Shown: positions 1 through 10,154, counted from the stretch's first letter. The stretch: DNA of 64,000 nucleotides from Isochrysis galbana (GCA_018136815.1 CM030942.1:1179797-1243796), one strand, 5' to 3'. The notes: generated by a model not told the origin, from the letters alone. Translations and numbers: made by a program.

Positions 1-329
1 GGCCAAAAAGCAATAAATAATGTTATGTCCTAGCCACCCCCATTAACCATTAACATTAACCACTAAGTAATTACGGCAACGGATGAGGGAAGGTACTTAG
101 GGGACGGGCGCGACTGCAACGTAGTCACTCCGAGGCCGCACGCGAGGCGAGAATATGAATATAGAATATGAAGAAGTACTCGACACGACACCCGAACAAC
201 ATTAAAAAGAAACAGGTCACCCAATGACACAGAAGGAAGGCGAGAACAGAGAACACTCGCACTCGCTGGGGACTGGGGACAGGTGCACCCCGCCCAACTC
301 AACCCCAACTCCCCCAGCAACCTGAGCTC
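1..329. other. repeat-derived sequence, no gene seen
   Basis: The first ~50 bases resemble the AT-rich 3′ tail of repeat family A (see 9763-10151) read on the minus strand. Around 60-165 there is a diverged copy of the LINE 3′-UTR end that is clearer at 330-454, ending in GAGGCGAGAATATGAATAT. I see no convincing reading frame. Confidence 0.4.
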
Positions 330-454
330 CTACGTAGAGCACAAGGGGAGATGCCGCAAGGCGGGTAGTGAGGGAGTGAGAAGGGGAGGGGCGTGGCTAC
401 GAAAGTGAACCTCAGTGCCGCGCGCGAGGCGAGAATATTTAAAGGTTTTTTTTT
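330..454 (+). repeat. relic of a LINE 3′ end
   Basis: This matches the 3′ untranslated ends of the LINE copies at 35251-35580 (+) and 37744-37880 (-). They share a GTAGAGCACNAGGGGAG-like stretch, GCCGCAAGGC, then GCGAGGCGAGAATATT, a short A/G spacer and a run of T (446-454). Only the 3′ end is present, as expected of a heavily 5′-truncated LINE insertion. Confidence 0.6.
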
Positions 455-972
455 CGGTGCAAGCCCCAACCCCAGCAAAGCGCGCAAGAAAGGTTTGAAG
501 TGGAAGAGGAATAGGAGGGTGTGGCATGTGGTATCAATAGTATATCAGTACTAAAATTATGTGTGCGGTGTGTGGAGTGTGGGCCATTAACCTCTCATCC
601 TGCTTCTCTCCTCGCCATTCTCCATTCTTCATTCTTGCCCTCGCCTGCCCCGCCTCAGCCTCAGCCGTGAATAATCGCCCTCGGTCCTTGGTGCCCGCCC
701 ATAGATATAGATAGCCATAGCCAGCCCCCCTCACCCTACCTCTACCTCTGCCTCTGCTACCGCCATCCTCACCCTCGCGTACCCTCCTCCCATTCCCCCG
801 CATCTCGCCCTTGCCCTCACCCCCCCCCTCACCTACCGTTGCCTTGGCTTGATCTTCGCCCGTTCCTTTCCTTCGGTCTCTTACCTACCTGCACCTCGCC
901 TGCGCCTCGCGGGCACACGAGGAGCGAGGCGAGGTAGGTAGTGTCGGAGCGAAGCTCGTTTCCTCTTTGGGA

Positions 973-1199
973 ACCTGCATTTCTTACCTTAGACGCGTGA
1001 ACAATTACCGTAACGGTAAAAATAAAACTCAAATCCTCGAATTTCGAGATGAAAATCGGCGGACCTGGACTTGAGCCCAGGGAGAATCCGAATCTGCACG
1101 CCTTGCGCGACCACGGCGAACATAGAAGACGGTATATAGCGAAGAAGGCTCGTACTCGTGCCGAAATATTCATGCCAAAAGGCCTAAATACAACAGGTA
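973..1199 (-). repeat. dispersed repeat D, copy 1
   Basis: This is near-identical to 19739-19964 in opposite orientation (~227 bp). Read on the minus strand it starts CCTGTTGTATTNAGGCC and ends AAGGTAAGAAATGCAGGT, so both edges look like splice sites (acceptor ATTTAG, donor AAG|GTAAGA). It also contains tRNA-like A-box (TGGTCATGCAAGG-type) and B-box (GGGCTCAAGTCC) sequences about 35 bases apart. It may be a tRNA-derived SINE or a duplicated exon. A reading frame is open in both copies, but most differences between them change amino acids, so it does not look like a constrained protein. Confidence 0.6.
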
Positions 1200-1421
1200 G
1201 GTAGTGCGGAGTGCGCGTCACTATACACATACACATAATGAGCGACCCGTAAGTGCGCTTGCAAGCCGTTTGCGTGTCGTAGCGAGTGTGCCACGGTGAG
1301 CGGGGAGAGTGTAGAGTGTAGAGGTGGTGACGTAGGGACGATCCGATTGAAGCGTCAAGACCTCCCTACTCGATACGTAAGAGATTTGTATGTGTATGGA
1401 CAACCCACTGTCTTCTCGCCT

Positions 1422-1930
1422 TGTTTAGGTAAAAGAAAAAGAAGACGGGGGCGCCAGAGCCAGAGCAAAAAGGGGAGGGCCGCGACGTAAGACGTAAGCC
1501 ATCGCCGCGGCCATACTCGCTACGACGAGAGTGATTAGCGCGCTCTGGCTTTGGGCCCCTAGTTTCACGAGTGCCCTCCCCTCCCCTGCGTCCTGCGTTG
1601 TTTTTACCCGAAAGCCGAAAGGGACCCAAAAGGGGATTTCCCCCAGCGTGGACTCGAAGAGAGGGCGTGCTGGGGTGCGCAAGGTCGGTGCGTGCGTGCG
1701 TGCACCGGAGGCGGGACAAATATCGAGGGGAGGGGGCAGTGCGCAGTGCCCCTCCTCCCGATATCACTCAGACACCTAGCTCCTGGCTCCTGGCTCGTCA
1801 GGCATTATGCTGGTGGAAATCCGGGACTGAAACGGTGTGTTCAATTTCAATTAGCTCGTGGGGTTGGATAGAGGATATAACAATAAGTAATACTTTATTT
1901 TTATTTTTATTTTTATTTTTATTTTTATCT
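1422..1930 (+). repeat. dispersed repeat family A, copy 1
   Basis: Same family as 9763-10151 (+) and 36935-37285 (-). Shared landmarks are GAAGACGGGGGCGCCAGAG, an ACTCACGAGTGCCC-like block followed by a C run, TTTTACCCGAAAG, CCCAGCGTGG, GGACAAATATCGAGGGGAGG, CACTCGGACACCTGGC and a 3′ end GGTTGG..AGGATATAACA followed by T(3-5)A repeats. The A/T-rich simple tail suggests a non-LTR retrotransposon end. No conserved protein was recognised. Confidence 0.7.
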
Positions 1931-2745
1931 ACTATTATTGTATGGACAGCCCACAGCTAAATCACAAGTACTACGTCCCACAAGATGTGCTTAGGCCGTA
2001 GTCGCGCTGTTGCAAACGTCGTCGCACCTTTGCCGCATCGCCGCACCCTCGTTATGGATATGGTCGCGCTCTCGCTATAATCTCTCATCTGCATCCTCAT
2101 CGCTCGCAGCAGCGCAACAGCGCAACCTCACTCATCCGCAACCTCATCGCTTGCAGCAGCCGATCGCCATAGCTACCGCGCTCGCCGTAGCCTATGCCCC
2201 AGCCCACACCATCACGGTGCCCTGCCACCCCACCTTGGTCGAGCCCTGGACGAAGCAGCGCCCTCACCGTGGTCGCAACCTCACCAGCCGTGGTAGCGAC
2301 CTCACCAAGCTGCAACTGCACCAGGCCAAAAGAGATGCTGCAGCCCAATGAGGTGCTTTGGGGGCTGCACGCAGACATCAGGGCAGGGACAATGCGTTGT
2401 GGCTGCGTCCGGCGTCCCCCCTCAGCCCCAGTCGCCGCCTGAGCCCCATGGGGGCCGCTGGGACGGCCGGGCGCGCGCCGTGCCGCGCATCCCCCTCTCC
2501 CGTTTTCGCCACGGTTCCGCCGCTTTGACTGGAAGGGAAGGTGCTGCTCTCTGAGTGAGAGTACTACAAGTATTAGTCTCACTCACAGAGAGGAGTGGGG
2601 GGGGGGGAGAGAGACAGAGTGAGATACGTTACGTAGATAAACAGAGAAAGCGAGGGTGGAGGGAGGAGAGGGGGAGAGAGCGAGAGAGAGGGGATTCGTG
2701 CGCGAGGAGCCGCGCAGCAGGCGATCTCCGCGACTCGCCGCCCGA
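1931..2745. other. intergenic, no gene recognised
   Basis: Contains short degenerate tandem phrases (CAACCTCA/CATCGC around 2090-2160), then GA-rich sequence (2590-2700) directly upstream of the NXD1-like gene. Open frames on both strands have no recognisable motif. Confidence 0.5.
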
Positions 2746-3582
2746 ATGATCCCGCTGCTGCTCTGCTGGTCGCTGGCGCTGCTGCACGCGCCGGTGCAGC
2801 CGGCGGCGGCTGCGCGGGGCAAGCCAGTGCTGATGTTGCAGAATCCTCTCCGACGCGTCTTTCGTGGCGCGGCGCAGGCTGTGGGCCAGCCGATGCGCAA
2901 TGGCGAGGACGAGCAGTTCCCGTGGCTCTTCCGTGGGCGCCTCTGGTTCCGGCCAGCTCTGAGGCCCACCCCCCCAGCGGGCGCGCTGCCTGACGGCGTA
3001 GTGGCGCTTGGCCTCTTCGGCTGGACTGTGGGTGGGGTCGTCGCGTTGCAATATGACGAATCTCCGGTGGGGCCATACCTGGAGTACGTTGCAATGGGTG
3101 CACTTGTCTCGAAGCGTGGAGCTCTCGGGCAGTGGGGGGCTCGGCTGTACGTCAGCAGCGCAGCCGCCGAGCGCGCTTGCGTTGACGTCTGGGGCGTTCC
3201 GGCCTCGGAGGCTAGGATCCAATTCGACGAGGAGGGCGATTGGCTGCGAGTCGACTTGCCGCCAACGCCAGGGAAGGTGCCGGAGATTCGCCTGAGCGGC
3301 TGGACCAAGACGCGCACCAGCGCGCCCGATGACCCCATCAGAGGCGGGCTTCCCATTCTGTGGACGCCCACACTAAAGGCTCTATGGGCACCTATCGTCC
3401 CGTTTCCGGCAGGACAAACGCCTGGGCTCAATCTGCATGATCTCCGCCTGTCAGCCAAGAGCTTATCGCTGCACTGGTGCTTTCAGAGGCCGAGCGACTC
3501 GCTCGGCATCCCGCTACCAGTAGGACTGAGCGTTGACGGCATCGTGATAGAGATTTCTGAGCGCCGAGATACTGATTTGTGA
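2746..3582 (+). CDS. acetoacetate-decarboxylase-like secreted/plastid protein (NXD1-like)
   Basis: A 278-residue single-exon frame. I chose the ATG at 2746 because it directly starts a classic signal peptide (MIPLLLCWSLALL..., alanine-rich up to ~residue 23); upstream in-frame codons are GA-repeat sequence. The middle contains YDESPVGPYLEYVAMG followed by WGARLYVSS and VWGVPASEARIQF. This order (DESPVGPY, then a W-G-A-R-x-Y-V-S-S strand, then a conserved Gly-Pro turn) is what I associate with acetoacetate-decarboxylase-fold proteins of the plant/algal NXD1 type, where NXD1 loss affects neoxanthin. I see no certain catalytic lysine. Plastid import through a signal-peptide route is inference. 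The gene call is firm, the function tentative. Confidence 0.7.
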   Translation: MIPLLLCWSLALLHAPVQPAAAARGKPVLMLQNPLRRVFRGAAQAVGQPMRNGEDEQFPWLFRGRLWFRPALRPTPPAGALPDGVVALGLFGWTVGGVVALQYDESPVGPYLEYVAMGALVSKRGALGQWGARLYVSSAAAERACVDVWGVPASEARIQFDEEGDWLRVDLPPTPGKVPEIRLSGWTKTRTSAPDDPIRGGLPILWTPTLKALWAPIVPFPAGQTPGLNLHDLRLSAKSLSLHWCFQRPSDSLGIPLPVGLSVDGIVIEISERRDTDL

Positions 3583-5403
3583 TCACGCTACTGGGCTTGT
3601 GGGCGCCTCCACCGGAGCTCTTGGCGATCAGTCACCAAAAGCTGACAATGTTTGGCTTGTGATCCCTCTCACTCTCACTCTACAACTTCAGAAGCATCAT
3701 TGAGCGTAATGAATGCTGCGCGACTCGGGCGCTCTGCTTTTGGCACCGATGGAAACAAGCGAGGCGAGGAGTACGGCATCGCCTCTTTTTGCGTCGCACT
3801 TGCGCAAGTCGTGCTCATGCAAAAAAGTACTCAAGGTCCAACCCACCATCACCTCCTTCCTCGCTTCGGCCCGAAACGCCCACCTAAGCAGCCACCATCT
3901 TCCACCATCGAGTCCGCTACTGCCCTCTGTCTCCTCCCAGTGATCCTTCAGCCCCGATGTGCCTCCTCCGTCACACTCCGCTCCTTTTCCCAGTGTGCCT
4001 CCATTCCACTCCTCTTCCCAATGTGCCTCCGTCATCCCCACCCTCGCCCTCTCCTCTAAGAAAGCTGTTGTCACCACCTCTTCTCTCCCCTTCTCTTAGT
4101 GTGCCGCGCCACCACCTCCTTCCCCGCCCCTACCTGCGTCACCGCCGCCATCAGCACCTCCCCCGCTACCACTAGCGCCGCCCAAGTATGACACATGCGG
4201 ACACGTATACTTAGGCAGCGTGGTGAACTTATGTAGTGAACCGCGAGGTGCACATGAGGCACATACAGACAGTGAGCAACGGGGTGCAGGCGATTGGCGC
4301 CCGGCACAGGACAGCCGGACGTGCACGTGAGCACTGACGAGACAGCTGTTCGCACCTCAGAACTTGCTGCTCATCGTAAACAAAGCCTCAACATCGGCAA
4401 CGACAAGGCCGCGGAGCGCCAAACGGCGATCTAAGCCCGCCATGAGGCGCGACGTGGGCACAAAGGTGGCCAGGCGCGCTAATTGCCGGATCGAGCTTGC
4501 CGGCGATTTGGTCTCGCTGCGTCGCATTGTTGTGCTCTCCGGTGGCGACAGACGCCTTATGCTTCCGCCTCGCCAGCCGGCGCACAGGGAGATCCCCTGC
4601 TACGCCAGCTCCAGCGAGGCCACCAGCAACACTGAGCGAATCCCGCCCTTGCGCACGACACTGTGCGTCTCATCTCTCTCGAGCCTTTTGACCAGCTGAG
4701 CCAAGTAGCCCCCGCTCCGCCTCAGCGCCCGCACACGGCCGCCTCGGGTGTCGTCGCAGCACGCGAGCGGTGGGGCGGCCTCGGGTAGCAGCTCTATCCG
4801 TAGGACACGCCCGCATACGCGGCGACGGAGCGCGCGAGCTCCTCGAGGAGCTAGCAAGAGGGCTCACTAACCCCCCTCGCCGGGGCGGCCTACTTTGTGC
4901 AGCGAACATGATTAGCCATGCGGGAGGGCCACCGGACGGCCTGTCTGGGGGTGGGGAGCGCGTGGAGGCACGCATTTGCATTTTTTGTGTTGCGGGCGCA
5001 ACTCGCAACTCCACGATGAGTGATTATGATTATACAAAGCACTTCAATTTAACTTCTTAATAGTCTCACCGCACACGCGGCCGTGGACCCTCTACTTTCT
5101 ACTCACGCAGCAAAACTTTCTACACCCCCAATCCGCCGGCCCTTTCCCCCCCGCCATCAGGCGACTCCCCCCGTGCACCACTAGGGGGATAGGGGAAAAG
5201 GGCTTAGATATGGTCGGTGGCCCGCGCCCCCCCCCGGTGATCCGTTCTCCCCTTCTCCTCCTATGCCTACCGGGCTGGCGGCGTCCTAAGTCCCGACTTC
5301 TCCTGTAAACAGGTGCGGGACTTACATATTTTTCGGTGGGCGGAGCTCTCGCTCCGCCCACCCCCTTCTCCGCGCTCCCTCTCCTCTCTCCTGCGGCACG
5401 CGC
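3583..5403. other. intergenic, no gene recognised
   Basis: Around 3840-4080 there is CT/CACC-rich sequence with degenerate repeats of TGTGCCTCC. At 4360-4860 both strands have open frames of high GC but no motif I can name. The minus strand at 4600-4857 ends in a basic, leucine-rich stretch that could be the end of a gene, but nothing upstream supports it. At 5325-5365 a perfect-looking hairpin (GGGCGGAGC / GCTCCGCCC) marks the edge of the next repeat. Confidence 0.4.
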
Positions 5404-5667
5404 GATGGCGTGCCTGCGCCAGGCCTGCAGCTGCTTGCTGGCGACCCCTGGAGGCTCCTGGAGGCCAGTTCAGGGGGCAGAGGAGGCTGGGGCTGGGCCC
5501 TGGCCTCCCCTGCCTCTCCCTCGCTGGCGTTCCTGAGCCTCTGGGGCCCCAGTCTGCACCTGTCTGCCTGTCGAACAGGGGGGGAGGGGGGGTTGGAGCG
5601 ATGGGCTGGCCACGAGGGGCCAGAACGAGCGATCCAGGCGTGCCTGTCAGTGGGAGAGTGGGTCAGC

Positions 5668-6050
5668 CCCAGATGGGACAATAGGCTTCTAATAGGTTCT
5701 ATTAAGAGGTCAAGAGGCCTACCAGACCTGTTACCTGTTAATAGGTAATAGGTAAAAAAAAAACCTTTCAATATTCTCGCCTCGCGCGTGGCTATAGGCC
5801 TATACTATAGGTACCGCTATCGTAGCCACGCCCAAATCATCTCGGATCCCTTCCTCTCCCTAGTAACTTAGCTCAGAAGTCAGAAGCCAATCATATTCAT
5901 AATATACATCACATACTCATACATCTATCTTATTAGTAAAATGAGTTTTATTTTGACCTGTTACGGACCTATTGCGACCTGTCAATAGGTCCTCTTAATA
6001 GGAATAGGCCCCCGAAACCTGTTGACCTTGTACCTGTTGTCCCATCCGGG
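5668..6050. mobile_element. hAT-like MITE with 8-bp target duplication
   Basis: Terminal inverted repeats CCCAGATGGGACAATAGG (5668-5685) and, reverse-complemented, CCCGGATGGGACAACAGG (end at 6050) match at 16 of 18 positions. Direct repeats GGGTCAGC flank the element at 5660-5667 and 6051-6058. An 8-bp duplication with short inverted termini is the hallmark of the hAT superfamily. There is no transposase, so it is non-autonomous. The CCNAGATGGGA terminus recurs in the MITE at 52164-52346. Confidence 0.75.
5752..5835 (-). repeat. relic of a LINE 3′ end inside the MITE
   Basis: On the minus strand: GCCACGCGCGAGGCGAGAATATT, a short spacer, then a T run (A run at 5754-5763 on +). This is the LINE 3′-end signature also seen at 330-454 and 37744. 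It was probably inserted into the MITE after the MITE landed. Confidence 0.55.
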
Positions 6051-6189
6051 GGGTCAGCAGGGCAGTGGCCTCCTGGCAAGCCATCAGGCATGCCAGGAGG
6101 ATGGGTGGTTCCTCCCCCACGGCAGGGGAGGAGTGGAGAGAGAGGGGGGCTCGTGCCCCCCCATGGGCGAACCAAGTATAAACTTAGTT

Positions 6190-6876
6190 GACAAAGCACT
6201 TCAAATAATATTCTTATTGGTAGCGGTGGTGGTGTGGCTGGAATTGTGGATCTTTACCAGCCAGGATATGAATATGGGGAGTAGGGAGAAAAGAGGAGGG
6301 CTGGGGAGACGTCGGACGCAGGCCGTGGGCATGGACGGGAGGCGGGTTGGGCCCAAGCGGGGTGTCCGAGGGCTCGGCATGCTGGGAGACCTAACACGCA
6401 GGAGAGTCACGGGGGGTCACAGACGTCGGACATCGGGGCAGAAACAGGAGGCGGGAAAATGAGAGACGCGGGGGAGAGGGACGCGGGAACACACAAGGAA
6501 AAAATAATGGGGCGGGACGGGTAAGAAACGAGGAGGGGGGGGGAGGGGGGCGGAGAGAGGGGGAGGGGGGGAAGGATGGAGGGAGAGGGGGGGGGGGGGG
6601 GGGAGAGGGGGGGGGGAGATAGACTGGCAGAAGAATAACTCACATACTGAGATGAGTTGTTTTGAGTTTTCGTGTCGTTCTCGTGTTCTGCCGACAGGTC
6701 TCTGTCGACGGGTGGCGGTTTGCCGACTCAGCAGTGCGCCGCTCTTCCTCTCGCTCGCTCCCTCCCTCCCTCTCCCTTCCTCTCCTCCCCTCCCTCTCCT
6801 TCCCTCCCTCTCCTTCCCTCCCTCCCTCTCTCTCCTTCCCTCCCTCTCCCTCCCTCCCAGTGCGGCGGTGGTATCA
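6190..6876. other. G-rich and pyrimidine-rich leader of the ZNRD2-like gene
   Basis: 6530-6620 is a nearly pure G/GGA tract. 6760-6859 is a CCCTCCCTCTCC-type tract ending in CCCAG just before the coding start. The tract plus AG could be the 3′ end of an intron in the 5′ leader. An in-frame ATG at 6652 would otherwise add 75 residues that are mostly translation of this simple repeat. Confidence 0.5.
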
Positions 6877-7776
6877 ATGGACCAGGAACGGATCAACCGC
6901 AATGTGAGCGAACTCTCGCAGAAACTGCTCGAAGGCTGCAAGTTGCTCTCCGACTCGTGCCCGGAGACGAACGTGCCGCTCGTGCTCACCCTCGACGGCC
7001 GGATCTACAGCGTGGGCAACGGTGCATACTATGAGAGGGATGAGACAGGCCAGCTGCTGGTCGCAGGGGCCGAGAAGGCTGGTGGCGCCTGTGTATCGCC
7101 GGTGCCGACACCTCACTCGGTCGGTGCGAGCTCGGCAGCACGCACGCCACGCTCGAGCCCACCTGTTGCTGCCGACACAACTGGCACCAGTCTGAGCGCG
7201 AAGGTAGCCGAGAAGCTGCTCGAAGGGTACACTTTACTGTCTGAGTCATGTCCCGTTACAAATGTGCCATTGGTGCAGAGTCCGGACGGGCGCATCTTCT
7301 CAGTCGGGACAAGTACATGGTACGAGCGGCGCGGCACCTCTGTAGTCGAAGTCCGTGGCAAGTCCCAACCTGGAGGACCGGCATGGAACGCCAGCCCTGC
7401 AGATTCGCTCACAGCTAGCAGCGTTCATTCCTTCCCATCTGCATCGCGGGGTTGTGATCGTGATAGCGCAGCTCTGGCCAGTGCAGCAAGCGGCTCTCAA
7501 CACCGCGGTGCCGCATGTGATAACTCAAGGGCGAATTCTCATGCAGCAGCATTGCAATCTGCTGCTGCCGCAGCAGCGGCGGCTGCGGCCGTGTCTGCCG
7601 CACCCGCTAGTGATGTACTGCAGTCTGAGTTGACTGCGGTGAGAGACGTGCTCACTGAGAAACTTGCTCAGGCTAGAATCGCCCTTTCTCGTGCAAACGG
7701 AGTCGATGAGGTCGCCCCACTTGTGGCGCTTGTGAAGGAGATTGCATCGGCGATAGGGGTCTTGAGGGCTGTCTAG
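6877..7776 (+). CDS. tandem ZNRD2/autoantigen-p27-like modules without zinc ligands
   Basis: 299 residues from the ATG at 6877. An in-frame ATG at 6652 is possible, but the intervening codons are pyrimidine simple repeat and may be intronic. Residues ~11-53 and ~108-151 are two copies of a module reading KLLEGxxLLSxSCPxTNVPLVxxxDGRIxSVG. This matches the UPF0148/ZNRD2 (Sjogren-scleroderma autoantigen p27) pattern LLxGWxxLxExCPxCxxPLxxxxxGxxxCxxC. Only the first cysteine survives in each copy: CPxC has become CPET or CPVT, and the second CxxC has become SVGN or SVGT. An alanine-rich linker and a helical tail (LTAVRDVLTEKLAQARIAL) follow. Family members are thought to aid complex assembly or microtubule-linked functions. 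Here a zinc-independent fold is inferred. Confidence 0.75.
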   Translation: MDQERINRNVSELSQKLLEGCKLLSDSCPETNVPLVLTLDGRIYSVGNGAYYERDETGQLLVAGAEKAGGACVSPVPTPHSVGASSAARTPRSSPPVAADTTGTSLSAKVAEKLLEGYTLLSESCPVTNVPLVQSPDGRIFSVGTSTWYERRGTSVVEVRGKSQPGGPAWNASPADSLTASSVHSFPSASRGCDRDSAALASAASGSQHRGAACDNSRANSHAAALQSAAAAAAAAAAVSAAPASDVLQSELTAVRDVLTEKLAQARIALSRANGVDEVAPLVALVKEIASAIGVLRAV

Positions 7777-8132
7777 GCCGCCTGGTGTTCAGCGAAAACA
7801 CGAGTGCATGATCCCCGGTAGGCACTCAGCTGCCTGAGCTTGGCATTCCGCTCCTGGCTATTTCCGTTGTTGTTTCCCATCACCCATCTTTCTCAAACGG
7901 CATGCTTAGCAAGCGCATGCTACTGCAATCGACCATGACTTCACGAATCGCGCACGTGCGGCGACATCCTAGGTATTGCTGCAGGCCTTTGGGACTACAA
8001 CAGTTATCGGGAGTGGAAGCATTGCCCGAGGTTTCTTTAAAATTTGCGGGAGCGAGAAAAGCCGTGGCTTGGCGTGTCAATAGACGTCGCACGGCGAAAG
8101 CATAGGTACGAACATATTGACCCGTTTCTAGA
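7777..8132. other. 3′ flank, no gene recognised
   Basis: Ordinary mixed sequence with no repeat or coding motif that I recognise. Confidence 0.4.
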
Positions 8133-8241
8133 AACCTACTTTTAGATTTTAAAGTATAAGTGGGGGACAATGGGGGCCTTGCGACCCCCTCACTCCATGC
8201 GCGGACACCCCCCGGGGTGGGCCCGTACAACCAACTTCAGC
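8133..8241 (+). mobile_element. type-C element, 5′ fragment
   Basis: Starts AACCTACTTTTAG, a degenerate form of the type-C hairpin, followed by GTGGGGGACAATGGGGGCC and a C-rich run coding the start of the type-C mini-frame. It is cut at CAACTTCAGC, where the type-B element at 8242 begins. Confidence 0.65.
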
Positions 8242-8560
8242 AACTAAGTTTATACTTAGTTCGCCCATGGGGGGGCACGAGCCCCCCCCCCTCTCCACTC
8301 CTCCCCTGCCATGGGGGCGGAACCACTCACTCTCCTGGCATGCCTGATGGCTTGCTAGGAGCACACAACCCTAGCTGACTCATTCCTCTCCCTACAGGAT
8401 CGCCTGACTTGCCCGCCCTGGCCCGTCGTGGCCAGCCCATCCCTCTGACCAGCCCCTCCTCCCCCTGGCCCCCGCTTTCAGGACCCCCCAGCCAGCTCCA
8501 ATTCCAGTCGATTTGCAAGGGCGTGTGAGCCAGCGAGGGAGAGGCAGGAGGGGCCAGGGT
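8242..8560 (+). mobile_element. hairpin-start element, type B
   Basis: Begins with the type-B hairpin (8242-8261, arms AACTAAG/CTTAGTT), then CGCCCATGG at 8262 on, the CACGAG GC-hairpin and the body CTCTCCTGGCATGCCTGATGG. It continues to a GCCAGCGAGGGAGAGGCAGG block near 8530-8555. It appears to have inserted into the type-C fragment to its left. Confidence 0.65.
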
Positions 8561-9039
8561 AGGCCCAGGTAGAAATGTGGTGTTTCGCAGTTCGCAGTAA
8601 CCCGTAACCCCCGTTCACACTGCGTCGAAGCTCTGGACTTCTCTCTCCGGACTTCGCTCTTTCGCTGCCGTCGCGCCGCCGCTCCGCGGGGCCCTCGCCA
8701 GCGACAGAGCCCTCTCTTCCTCTCCTTCGGGAGAGCAGGCCGCGCACGGCCGCTCCGCCAGTGCCACTCACGCACTGGCTGCTCCGCTCCGGCTGCGTTA
8801 TGCCGCGTGGGGCTGCCCGGTCTCGATCGACTCGAACGCCCGGCACCTCCCACATCTTCCTCTCCTCCCAGTCTGGGGCGGGAGGAAGGGGATGTCCCTC
8901 TCTCTCTCTACGAGGGGGACGTGAGGTATTTGCACCGAGGAGGCGGCTCGCCGCGTCGGTCGAGGAGTGACTCGACGATGAACTCATCCAGGGACCAGGG
9001 ATAGGGGTTCTTCATCCACCCGAGTGAAGTACGGCCCTC
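8561..9039. other. no gene recognised
   Basis: GC-rich sequence. The open frames on both strands carry no motif and none is shared with a recognised gene. Confidence 0.4.
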
Positions 9040-9262
9040 GCTGGCGCTCCCGAGCCTCTGGGGGCCCCAATCTGCACCTGTCTGCCTGTCGACCAGGGGG
9101 GGTGGGTGGGTTGGAGCGATGGGCTGGCCACGACGGGGCAGGACGCGCGAATGGGGCGAGCCTGCCAGTGAGAGAGTGGGCCAGCAGGGCAGTGGGCTCC
9201 TGGCACGCAAGCAAGCCATCAGGCATGCCAGGAGCATGAGTGGTTCCTCCCCCATGGCAGAC
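9040..9262 (-). mobile_element. type-B element body, 5′ truncated, head-to-head with the next copy
   Basis: Reverse complement of type-B body sequence (GCATGCCAGGAG, CCAGAGGCTCGGGAGCGCCAGCG). It meets the plus-strand type-B copy at 9263, so the pair forms a large imperfect inverted repeat. Confidence 0.6.
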
Positions 9263-9700
9263 AACTAAGTTTATACTTGGTTCACTCATGGCGGGGCACG
9301 AGCCCCCCTCTCTCTCCACTCCTCCCCTGCCATGGGGGAAGAACCACCCGCTCTCCTGGCACGCCTGATGGCCTGCCAGGAGCACACTGCCCTGCTGACC
9401 CATCCCTCTCCCCACAGGCACGCCTGATTCGCCCGCCCTGGCCTGTCGTGGCCTGCCCATTCCTCTGACCAGCCCCTCCTCCCCCTGGGCCCCCCTGTTC
9501 AGGACCCCCCAGCCAGCTCCAGTCGACTTGCAGGGGAGCGGAGCGCCAGCGAGGGAGAGGCAGGAGGGGCCAGGGCCATGCCCCAGCCTCACCTGCCCCC
9601 TGAGCCCTGAGCTGTGCTCCCAGGCCCTGCAGGCCATCTGGGGACCTGAGCGAGGGGCCGCAGGCGCGCGCCATGGGCCCCCGCCGCAGGGAAGAGAGGA
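9263..9700 (+). mobile_element. hairpin-start element, type B
   Basis: Hairpin AACTAAG TTTATA CTTGGTT (9263-9282), CACTCATGG, then the typical body. It includes GCCAGCGAGGGAGAGGCAGG, CCTCACCTGCCCCCTGAGC and GGCGCGCGCCATGG, which are shared with the type-C elements at 11120-11280 and 28270-28410. Confidence 0.7.
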
Positions 9701-9762
9701 GGAAAAGGGAAGAGGGAGGGGAGGGGGGAGCGGCAGCTCTCCCCTCCGGTGTTTACGTGTCT

Positions 9763-10151
9763 TCTAGACCTAGTTGGGTAAGAGAAGACGGGGGCGCCAG
9801 AGCCAGGAGGGAAGGGCCGCGGCTCGCCGCGGCCACTCGCTCGGGCGAGTGAGATTAGCGCTCTAGGCCCCTAAACTCACGAGTGCCCCCCCCCCCTGCG
9901 TTGCTTTTACCCGAAAGGGGTTTTCCCCCAGCGTGGCCTCGAGGAGAGGGTGTGCTGGGGTGCGTAGGGCCGGTGCTTGCACTGGGGGGAGGACAAATAT
10001 CGAGGGGAGGGGGCAATGCCCCAATGCCCCCCCCCCCCGGTACCACTCGGACACCTGGCTCGCCAGGCATGGCGGGAGTCCGGGGCTGAAAAGTTGTGTC
10101 CAATTAGCTAGTGGGGTTGGCTAGGATATAACATTTTAATTTTAATTTTAA
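9763..10151 (+). repeat. dispersed repeat family A, copy 2
   Basis: The best preserved copy of family A (see 1422-1930). The 3′ end is GGTTGGCTAGGATATAACA followed by TTTTAA repeats. The A/T simple-repeat tail and lack of inverted termini suggest a non-LTR, SINE-like element. Confidence 0.75.
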
Positions 10152-10154
10152 AAT

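Larger units (their letters stand above)
5404..6189 (-). mobile_element. hairpin-start element, type B, interrupted by a MITE
   Basis: Read on the minus strand it starts at 6189 with the type-B 5′ hairpin (stem AACTAAG / CTTGGTT, loop TTTATA). CGCCCATGG and GC-rich sequence with CACGAG hairpins follow. The body continues as CTCCTGGCATGCCTGATGG and, beyond the 383-bp insertion at 5668-6050, as GAGGCTCAGGAACGCCAGCG and the GGGAGAGGCAGG block shared with the type-C elements. Other type-B copies: 8242, 9040-9262, 9263, 10155-10233, 19489 and 26494. Confidence 0.7.

Noticed and set aside
973-1199. tRNA gene in repeat D
   Set aside because: B-box and A-box-like motifs are present, but the anticodon stem has a mismatch and the acceptor stem does not pair. 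At best tRNA-derived.
6652-6876. 75-residue N-terminal extension of the ZNRD2-like protein
   Set aside because: Most of it is translation of a CCCTCCCT simple repeat ending in CAG, better explained as leader or intron. Kept only as an alternative start.
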